Source: Theocolax elegans (taxonomy: Eukaryota; Arthropoda; Insecta; Hymenoptera; Cerocephalidae). Taken from it: DNA of 64,000 nucleotides. The notes beneath the pieces are model-generated. The model did no database searches and was not told where the DNA came from. It worked only from the letters and a program-made list of their open reading frames with translations. Below, one piece after another: positions 21,925 through 30,764 of this stretch. Position 1 is the first letter of the stretch; each line of letters begins with the position of its first letter. Both the position numbers and the translations under genes were made by a program. The stretch covers positions 39,416,066 to 39,480,065 of the forward strand of contig CM047429.1 of NCBI GenBank assembly GCA_026168455.1, read 5' to 3'.

Positions 21925-24900
21925 ATTATAGCGCGAGCGTGATCCCCTCCCGTAGACTCCCAAACGGGAAAATTGATTTTTTTCTAGAGTAGAAGAGTTT
22001 TGTTAACATTTATAATAATTCTCCAAGATTTTCTTCAAGTCTTTTCGCAATTACTAATAAATGTATTCACTAATATTTTATAACCTAAAGTTTATGATAT
22101 AAATCGCGTTTTTATATTAAAATAAACAAAAAACAGTAAATTAAAATATAAATAGAGTAGAAAATAATCGTTCGTTGGAGCTATGGAGAAAGTGATTCCG
22201 CAACGCGATTTTACCATTCCAAACAGATGAAAAGGAATAATCGACGCAGCGCGCGTTCAGTACCCTACGGGCGGGGATTCGCATGGAAGCGCGAGCGTGA
22301 TCCCCGCCCGTAGACTCCCAAACGGGAAACTTGATTTTTGTCTAGAGCAGAAGAGTTTTGTTAAAATGTATAAAGATTCTTCAAGATTTTACTCAAGTTT
22401 TTTCGCAATTACTAATAAATGTATTCACTAGTATTTTTGAACCTATATTTTATGATATAACACGCGTTTTTATATTAAAATAAACAAAAAAACTGTAAAT
22501 AAAAATATAAATAGAGTAGAAAATAATCGTTCGTTGGAGCTATGGAGAAGGTGATTTCGCAAGGCCGATTTTACCACTTCCAAACAGATGAAACGAAATA
22601 ATCGACGCAGCGCGCGTTCAGTACCCTACGGGCGGGGATTCGCTCGGAGGCGCGAGCGTGATCCCCTCCCGTAGACTCCCAAACGGGAAAATTGATTTTT
22701 GTCTAGAGCAGAAGAGTTTTGTTAAAATGTATAAATGATTCTTCAAGATTTTACTCAAGCTTTTTCGCAATTACTAATAAATGTATTCACTAGTATTTTT
22801 AACCTATATTTTATGATATAAATCGCGTTTTTATATTAAAACAAACAAAAAAACTGTAAATAAAAATATAAATAGAGTAGAAAATAATCGTTCGTTGGAG
22901 CTATGGAGAAGGTGATTCTGCAACAGCGATTTTACCATTCCAAACAGATGAAAAGGAATAATCGACGCAGCGCGCGTTCAGTACCCTACGGGCGGGGATT
23001 CGCATCGGAGGCGCGAGCGTGATCCCCTCCCGTAGACTCCCAAACGGGAAACTTGATTTTTGTCTAGAGCAGAAGAGTTTTGTTAAAATGTATAAAGATT
23101 CTTCAAGATTTTACTCAAGTTTTTTCGCAATTACTAATAAATGTATTCACTAGTATTTTTTTAACCTATATTTTATGATATAAATCGCGTTTTTATATTA
23201 AAATAAACAAAAAAACTGTAAATAAAAATATAAATAGAGTAGAAAATAATCGTTCGTTGGAGCTATGGAGAAGGTCATTCCGCAACGCGATTTTACCATT
23301 CCAAACAGATGAAAAGGAATAATCGACGCAGCGCGCGTTCAGTACCCTACGGGCGGGGATTCGCTCGGAGGCGCGAGCGTGATCCCCTCCCGTAGACTCC
23401 CAAACGGGAAAATTGATTTTTGTCTAGAGAAAAAGAGTTTAGTAAAATGTATAAAGATTCTTCAAGATTTTACTCAAGTTTTTTCGCAATTACTAATAAA
23501 TGTATTCACTAGTATTTTATAACCTAAATTTTATGATATAAATCGCGTTTTTATATTAAAATAAACAAAAAACTGTAAATAAAAATATAAATAGAGTAGA
23601 AAATAATCGTTCGTTGGAGCTATGGAGAAGAGTGATTCCGCAACGCGATTTTACCATTCCAAACAGATGAAAAGGAATAATCGACGCAGCGCGCGTTCAG
23701 TACCCTACGGGCGGGGATTCGCTCGGAGGCGCGAGCGTGATCCCCGCCCGTAGACTCCCAAACGGGAAACTTGATTTTTGTCTAGAGCAGAAGAGTTTTG
23801 TTAAAATGTATAAAGATTCTTCAAGATTTTCTCAAGTTTTTTCGCAATTACTAATAAATGTATTCACTAGTATTTTATAACCTATATTTTATGATATAAA
23901 TCGCGTTTTTATATAAAATAAACAAAGAAACTGTAAATAAAAATATAAATAGAGTAGAAAATAATCGTTCGTTGGAGCTATGGAGAAGGTGATTCCGCAA
24001 CGCGATTTTACCATTCCAAACAGATGAAAAGGAATAATCGACGCAGCGCGCGTTCAGTACCCTACGGGCGGGGATTCGCTCGGAGGCGCGAGCGTGATCC
24101 CCGCCCGTAGACTCCCAAACGGGAAAATTGATTTTTGTCTAGAGCAGAAGAGTTTTGTTAACATTTATAATGATTCTCCAAGATTTTCTTCAAGCCTTTT
24201 CGTAATTACTAATATTTCTATTCACTAGCATTTTATAACCTATATTTTGGGTTATGAATCGCGTTTTTATATTAAAATAAACAAAGGAACTGTAAATAAA
24301 AATATAAATAGAGTAGAAAATAATCGTTCGTTGGAGCTATGGAGAAGGTGATTCCGCAACGCGATTTTACCATTCCAAACAGATGAAAAGGAATAATCGA
24401 CGCAGCGCGCGTTCAGTACCCTACGGGCGGGGATTCGCATGGAAGCGCGAGCGTGATCCCCGCCCGTAGACTCCCAAACGGGAAACTTGATTTTTGTCTA
24501 GAGCAGAAGAGTTTTGTTAAAATGTATAAAGATTCTTCAAGATTTTACTCAAGTTTTTTCGCAATTACTAATAAATGTATTCACTAGTTTTTTTTTAACC
24601 TATATTTTATGATATAAATCGCGTTTTTATATTAAAATAAACAAAAAAACTGTAAATAAAAATATAAATAGAGTAGAAAATAATCGTTCGTTGGAGCTAT
24701 GGAGAAGGTCATTCCGCAACGCGATTTTACCATTCCAAACAGATGAAAAGGAATAATCGACGCAGCGCGCGTTCAGTACCCTACGGGCGGGGATTCGCTC
24801 GGAGGCGCGAGCGTGATCCCCTCCCGTAGACTCCCAAACGGGAAAATTGATTTTTGTCTAGAGAAAAGAGTTTAGTAAAATGTATAAAGATTCTTCAAGA

Positions 24901-26131
24901 TTTTACTCAAGTTTTTTCGCAATTACTAATAAATGTATTCACTAGTATTTTATAACCTAAATTTTATGATATAAATCGCGTTTTTATAATAAAATAAACA
25001 AAGAAACTGTAAATAAAAATATAAATAGAGTAGAAAATTCGTTCGTTGGAGCTATGGAGAAGATGATTCCACAACGCGATTTTACCATTCCAAACAGATG
25101 AAAAGGAATAATCGACGCAGCGCGCGTTCAGTACCCTACGGGCGGGGATTCGCTCGGAGGCGCGAGCGTGATCCCCGTCCGTAGACTCCCAAACGGGAAA
25201 CTTGATTTTTGTCTAGAGCAGAAGAGTTTTGTTAAAATGTATAAAGATTCTTCAAGATTTTTCTCAAGTTTTTTCGCAATTACTAATAAATGTATTCACT
25301 AGTATTTTATAACCTAAATTTTATGATATAAATCGCGTTTTTATAATAAAATAAACAAAGAAACTGTAAATAAAAATATAAATAGAGTAGAAAATTCGTT
25401 CGTTGGAGCTATGGAGAAGATGATTCCACAACGCGATTTTACCATTCCAAACAGATGAAAAGGAATAATCGACGCAGCGCGCGTTCAGTACCCTACGGGC
25501 GGGGATTCGCTCGGAGGCGCGAGCGTGATCCCCGCCCGTAGACTCCCAAACGGGAAAATTGATTTTTGTCTAGAGCAGAAGAGTTTTGTTAACATTTATA
25601 ATGATTCTCCAAGATTTTCTTCAAGCCTTTTCGTAATTACTAATATTTCTATTCACTAGCATTTTATAACCTATATTTTGGGTTATGAATCGCGTTTTTA
25701 TATTAAAATAAACAAAGGAACTGTAAATAAAAATATAAATAGAGTAGAAAATAATCGTTCGTTGGAGCTATGGAGAAGATGATTCCACAACGCGATTTTA
25801 CCATTCCAAACAGATGAAAAGAAATAATCGACGCAGCGCGCGTTCAGTACCCTACGGGCGGGGATTCGCTCGGAAGCGCGAGCGTGATCCCCGCCCGTAG
25901 ACTTGGAAACGGGGAACTTGATTTTTGTCTAGAGCAGAAGAGTTTTGTTAACATTTATAATGTTTCTCCAAGATTTTCTTCAAGTCTTTTCGCAATTGCT
26001 AATAAATGTATTCACTAGTATTTTTTAACCTATATTTTATGATATAAATCGCGTTTTTATATTAAAATAAACAAAAAAACTGTAAATAAAAATATAAATA
26101 GAGTAGAAAATAATTGTTCGTTGGAGCTATG
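21925..26131. repeat. ~359-bp satellite, 12 units, with 4-unit higher-order repeat
   Basis: The word gcgcgagcgtgatcccc starts at 21931, 22289, 22650, 23011, 23371, 23729, 24086, 24445, 24805, 25160, 25518 and 25876, so unit length is 355-361 bp. Each unit junction carries a long hairpin: CTACGGGCGGGGAT..ATCCCCGCCCGTAG with CGCTC/GAGCG inside. Variants recur every four units (~1433 bp): 23371 and 24805 share gagtttagtaaaatg, 24086 and 25518 share catttataatgattctcc and ttgggttatgaatcgcg. The array stops abruptly at the right inverted arm. Confidence 0.97.
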
Positions 26132-26424
26132 GCTTTTACTCCCGAACTGCATATACAAATATTCACCCTGATAATTTAAAAGACCTCTTTATTCAACAAT
26201 AATTAATTTATAATAAGTTATACACTTTTCAAATTCCTATACATTTTTGCAAGATTTTTTGGTATATTTAATTTAGTATTTGTAGGAAGAAGTCAAAATA
26301 AGTAATAGAGTTAGTGTATGTTGAATAAAGTGGGTTTACGGGGAATAAAGTGAGTCTACAGGGATCAAATGCACATTATAGCTGATTAGAGTGAAAAGTA
26401 TATTTTATTTTTATACGAGACGCA

Positions 26425-26465
<41 letters not shown>

Positions 26466-26887
26466 CGCCACATAAGTATAGAGAAGTCTTTTATAGAGAA
26501 GTAAAAAAAGTATATTATTTCATTTGAACGAATACATAATAATATTTTTGACGCAAATCAAACAAACGAGCGCCATCTCTAGGCAGCTGATGTAATTGCG
26601 CAACCAAGCATTCCGCAATGGCGTCGATAACAGAACACAGGTTTCGTACCTGTCAAATCGTACTTCTCACTTTACGACTTCAATAATAATTTTTCGGATT
26701 CATATCCGACTAAAAAATGTTCCTCGTTTGAATGGCTATGGCGCTCAGCTCAATATTTATGGATTGAGAGCTTCGTATTTTTATAATTTACAATTATCGG
26801 TAGTTTCTATAACATTATCCCACCTGACTTCAGCGCCACCACTCGAGGTGACGTTTTTTTGAAACTTTGTGTACGGACTCCCCTTAA

Positions 26888-27960
26888 GGGGGTCTCATAC
26901 TCAATTCTGCGATTTTACCCTTCTGACCGCCGGTAATGCTGGTTATATATAAGAAATGATAACTATCATCAAGAGCGTCATCTATGGCAAGTCATAATCG
27001 AAGTGATTGTAGATGGCGCCACTTATGTCGATAGCATCATAATAAAAATAGTGTGACTATTTTTTTCCAATATAAAAATTAAAAAATAACGTATTTCACT
27101 TATACGCATTTTTTATTATCTATTATAATCCATATTTCGATATATACATATATAATAAATGTTACGTATGTTTGGTTTACGGAATTTGTACGTATTTCGA
27201 TTATACGTATTTATTTTGTTTACATACTGAAAAAATACGACATTACACTCAAGACCAACGATAGCAGAACCCAAGGGAGCGGAGCACGGCTCGCAAGTCG
27301 ATTTTTGCTCCGCTCCCTTGGGTCGATCGATAGATATGCCGGATTCTTGCAGCAGTACGTTTCCTTTTACATTGAATCTATGATAAATACGTCGAAAATT
27401 CAACTAGCCATAATATGAGTATCAGTATGACACGTATTTAAAATTTTATAGGAGTCAAATCAAATTATTTTGCTCGGCTATTTGTCTCGAGTCTGAAACA
27501 AATGCGCATGCGTGATGTCGATAGTGGCGGCGGCGAAAGCATATTCTAGCTTGCCATGATCCGTGCGTACTGCCATCTAGCGTAAAATATTCTTTTAATA
27601 ATGATAATAAAACTACTTTTAGTTTTATAAAACTATGCAAAACAAACAGTTAGATGCCCTTTATTAAATAATTATTTACTTCTATACAAAGTTTCTAGTC
27701 ATTTTATTGATGCATGTAAGAGAAAATCTTGTACGAAAATTTCAATATGTGGACGCCGTAGATAGTGTTTTTTATACAAGGTTTTCTCTTCAATGCCTCA
27801 ATATAATAAATAGAAACTTTGCACAGTGATACATACAAAAGAAAGGGCACCTATCTTCTAGTTTGTCGAAATTCTTTATATTTTTATCTAGATTGAAGTA
27901 TTTTTCAACCATACTATCACTCTATTGGCTCGGTCGGTAAAAATTGAGTATGAGACCCCC
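26888..27960. mobile_element. 1073-bp TTAA-flanked MITE with 19-bp perfect TIRs
   Basis: TIR GGGGGTCTCATACTCAATT at the left and its exact inverse at the right, flanked by TTAA at 26884-26887 and 27961-27964. No coding capacity. Internal inverted repeats: a 17-bp stem with a 19-nt loop at 27270-27322 (CCCAAGGGAGCGGAGCA) and a longer interrupted one at about 27685-27825 (CAAAGTTTCT, AAGAGAAAATCTTGTA and their inverses). A related terminus is at 62623-62645. Confidence 0.85.
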
Positions 27961-28027
27961 TTAATGGGTATACGGGGTGATAAGCAAAGAGAGTAAAAAA
28001 ATAATAATAATATAAAGGAAGAAAAGA

Positions 28028-29043
28028 GAAAAAGATCAAATTATTTATCTCACTAACGAGTCTAAATAATTAATTTTTAAAATAAATGTGCTAATCAATA
28101 CAGCGTCTTGTGATTCACACACACCAAGACACTATTTATTATTTTGCTTATCCAAGCCAAGAAATTTTCCTTTATAATTTACACTAAAAAACATAAATTT
28201 TAATTAAATTATTTAAAAAAAGTAGGGGTATTTACAAAATGTTGTAAATCCCGTATGGTTTGCAACAAAATAATTATTTCACTAGTTGTCATCCCAAACG
28301 ACAATTTTTCCAGCAAAATATATTTATTTTCTCCTCAAAAGGACTAAATAAATAATTTATGTTGCTACCAAGTTAACATAATTTATATTTCCTTTTTTAA
28401 ACAAATTGAACGAAAAAGAAATAAAGATTTAATTATTTAACTTGCTAACAAGTTTAAACAATTAAATTCATACACCGAATTATTTTACTCAAACACACCA
28501 AAAATTATTTATAACCAATTATTTAACTAACAAAGAAGTCTAAATAATTGGTAAAAATGTGTGGAGATATTTATTTCCTTTTTTAAATACACAAAAGAGA
28601 AAAGAAAGTTTTTACATATATTAAAAAATAACAGCAAATAACGAATACAAAATATTAGATTAACTGCCGATCATCAAAATACATGCAAAAAATTCAATTA
28701 TTTAACTCACTCTCGAGTCTAAATAATTTTATTTTACAACTTTCGTATCTTTGCGAAACAATCACACAAAGATACTCAACATTGATTGTTTAGCTTGCAA
28801 TAAGCCTAAACAACCAACACGAGACATAAAAAAAAATTTTCTCACACCCAAAAATATTCAAGAATTTATAAGTGTTAAATATATAATTTTATTTATTTTA
28901 CTCACACACGAGTTTAAATAAATAATATTACAACTATGGTAACTTTGCGGCTGATTCACACAAAGATACTTACTGTTAATTATTTAACTTACAAACAAGT
29001 CTAAATAATTAACATAAGTTGTAAAAATATATTTTATATACAC
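28028..29043 (-). other. Stem-loop chain, LTR-proximal half of the leader
   Basis: At least eight hairpins use the same idea, AATTATTTA..TAAATAATT, with different lengths and different loops: about 28043-28075, 28430-28465, 28514-28552 (ACCAATTATTTA perfect), 28695-28730, 28781-28825 (TTGTTTAG/CTAAACAA), 28887-28925, 28974-29014 (13-bp stem TGTTAATTATTTA). Others: GTCTTG/CAAGAC near 28105-28130, GTATCTTTG/CAAAGATAC at 28747-28775. Stems change on both sides together. It has the same style as 15974-16711 and was contiguous with it before the SINE inserted. Confidence 0.75.
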
Positions 29044-29371
29044 TGTAACGGGGTGGGTACTGGGGAATACAAGGCCCCGGTCAGGCCCAATCTGTCTCAA
29101 CTTACCAACCTAAGTATACAGTCCCACGATGCGACCGGGAATCACTTTGATTCCCGTGCAATGCCGTTAAGAACGCCAAACACTTCGTTTGACTTTAATA
29201 TCGTGTGTTGTGCCCTATGCCCAAAATTGCCAACTGGGGTATACGCCGGAGAGGGCGGTATTCGTATGATAGGACTATCACACAAAATGTTATCAACAGT
29301 CGAGATTTTATGTTAGTCGGCGAGAAAGATAGTCTCGCCGAGTCAATTTATTAAATAAATTCGTCGTAACA
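29044..29371. mobile_element. LTR-like block, boundaries uncertain
   Basis: Starts TGTAACG and ends CGTAACA, and contains overlapping AATAAA/TTTATT words (29349-29360). The bases outside are tacac and aacac, a possible decayed 5-bp target duplication, which would make it a solo LTR. Alternatively it is part of the 5' LTR of the element that owns the stem-loop leader. Neither is proven. Confidence 0.3.
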
Positions 29372-30179
29372 AACACTACCTCCGAGGTTAGCGCGAAAAG
29401 AATTTGTTAAAACCTATTAACGCTCGTGTTATGAGAAACCGTACCGGGAATGATCGGCTGCTTAACCTGATGGCTACTACGTCACGCCGTGTGACGTATA
29501 TACCTCTGACGTAGGGAGCTCTGACGTAGTAGCTGCCTAAGTCACGCGCGCCTTTTCTCGTGAAGTGGCTCCCGCGAACCACCGGCCTATCTACCCGGGC
29601 AGGATTTGTCACGAGAGGGGAAAACGCAGAGGAACGCTTACTCACCTGGACCTTACCAGGTAGATTGGGGTACGATAATGCGAGACACGCGAGTCTATAC
29701 GTGGTGCACCAATTACCTCGGATATCTCCGTAATTCGTACGGCGGGAAAAACGGCTGGAAGACCGAGAGAGATTGACCTCGTCTACACCTCTCTCTCACT
29801 CCAATGGCCGGAACGGCTGTCGATTCCTTTTCTTCGGCTTTGTGGAACGACGGGGCATGCGACCCTGCACTCTGACGTTGTGGTTGATGGGAAAAACTCA
29901 CTGCACACCTACACATAAAGCACACCGACACTCTTTTTCTTTATGTTGTAAAAAGTTAGTCCCGGCGTCTATCTCGCGTTGTCTCACCGTGCGCGCGCGA
30001 ACTTGATCTCTCCCTTTTCCTCGCGCACAATACTCGCGCGTTCCTGCGCGCATCCCTTTTCATACTCTTTTCTGTTACTCACCTGATCGGTAACTCGCTT
30101 ACCGTTATACTCCCCTTCCAGATTCTCATACTCCGTATGTGGACTCTGTCCCTCAAGGAACGGGAAAGTGGATAAATAG
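29372..30179. promoter_or_regulatory. GC-rich, CpG-rich block with clustered TGACGT sites
   Basis: Between 29470 and 29550 the word TGACGT/ACGTCA occurs about five times (ctacgtcacg, tgtgacgtat, ctgacgtagg, ctgacgtagt), partly as an inverted pair (GGCTACTACGTCA..TGACGTAGTAGC). CRE/ATF-type sites are a reasonable reading. Downstream are Pu/Py runs and gcgcgcgcgaa patches. Short open frames here overlap each other on both strands and are not credible genes. Confidence 0.4.
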
Positions 30180-30551
30180 TCAACAGGTAAACCGTATTTT
30201 TATTATAAAAAATTTAATAAAATAAGAGTATTCAAACGTATTTACATTTGGAGGAGTTGGGACGTTGTCTTCTTTTCCTTCATTAGCCCTGCTTCCTGCG
30301 CGCCGCCTTGATCTCGGCGTGCGCCCTGATCGAGGGCATTTCTTCGGGTCAACGACCCCTTTGCAATGGCAGAGCGTATTCGTGAAGGGCTGAGGCAGCA
30401 ACCGCGCCTCCAGCTCAGCGGCTTTTCTCTTAGCGTCACACACTTTCTGCTGGAGACGCCGGTGCTCTTCAGCAGCCTGCCTGTAGGTTGCCTGCAACCT
30501 ACAGGCTCTGCTTACAGTTAATCGCATTATTACAATATATATTATTTTCAC
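30180..30551 (-). CDS. Small basic coiled-coil protein, unknown
   Basis: A 123-codon frame. Residues ~15-55 form a heptad-like helix (YRQAAEEHRRLQQKVCDAKR then KAAELEARL), followed by a Cys/His cluster (CHCKG..KKC) and a very basic stretch (RTPRSRRRAGSR). The first Met codons fall in AT-rich sequence at the 3' tail of the neighbouring LINE, so the real start may be the Met near residue 9. It could be a gag-like or host fragment; the C-terminal residues look non-coding. Confidence 0.3.
   Translation of the reverse strand: MKIIYIVIMRLTVSRACRLQATYRQAAEEHRRLQQKVCDAKRKAAELEARLLPQPFTNTLCHCKGVVDPKKCPRSGRTPRSRRRAGSRANEGKEDNVPTPPNVNTFEYSYFIKFFIIKIRFTC
30479..30506. repeat. 12-bp perfect inverted repeat, 4-nt loop
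   Basis: GCCTGTAGGTTG, loop cctg, CAACCTACAGGC. Confidence 0.85.
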
Positions 30552-30764
30552 TCTATTTGTTCTACTACACTTTCTTTATCTTTAGCCTTTTTTTATCATT
30601 TCTTCTATTTTATCTATAACTTTTATTACGTTTTTGTCACCTATTTTTTAGTTGCTAACCTAACTCTTTCCCTATCCTTTCCTTTTAATTCTTTTGTTAT
30701 TTCTTTCGTTACCATGCAATCCTTTAAATAATGTTCAAGCGTTCCTAATCCCTTTTCGCATAAT

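Larger units (their letters stand above)
17110..26887. mobile_element. 9.8-kb TTAA-flanked element with ~770-bp inverted arms
   Basis: TTAA at 17110-17113 and 26884-26887. The left end GGGGAGTCCGTACAC is mirrored by GTGTACGGACTCCCC at the right. The arms (about 17114-17870 and 26130-26883) are nearly identical in inverse orientation, so much so that the same 88-codon frame appears in both (17401-17135 minus, 26596-26862 plus); I regard that frame as non-coding because it reflects the arms only. TTAA duplication suggests piggyBac-type mobilisation. The interior has a 140-bp MITE, host-like exons and a 4.2-kb satellite block. No transposase is visible, so it would be non-autonomous, or else the arms are a palindromic duplication around a host locus. 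Confidence 0.65.
16729..28010 (+). mobile_element. 5S-rRNA-derived SINE, split by TTAA elements
   Basis: The head at about 16729-16795 contains ccgatcacgaaagtaaagca, then gcggttggcacttggatggg and tgac, which matches the second half of 5S rRNA (GATCAC..GAAGTTAAGCAGC..GCGGTTAGTACTTGGATGGG) closely; this holds the 5S internal Pol III promoter. Body 16796-17109; the 3' end, with (ATA)n-like tail taaaaaaataataataa, is at 27965-28010. A 17-bp target duplication tataaaggaagaaaaga lies at 16712-16728 and 28011-28027. Without the two inserted elements the SINE is ~430 bp. It inserted into the stem-loop leader of the LTR element. Confidence 0.8.
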
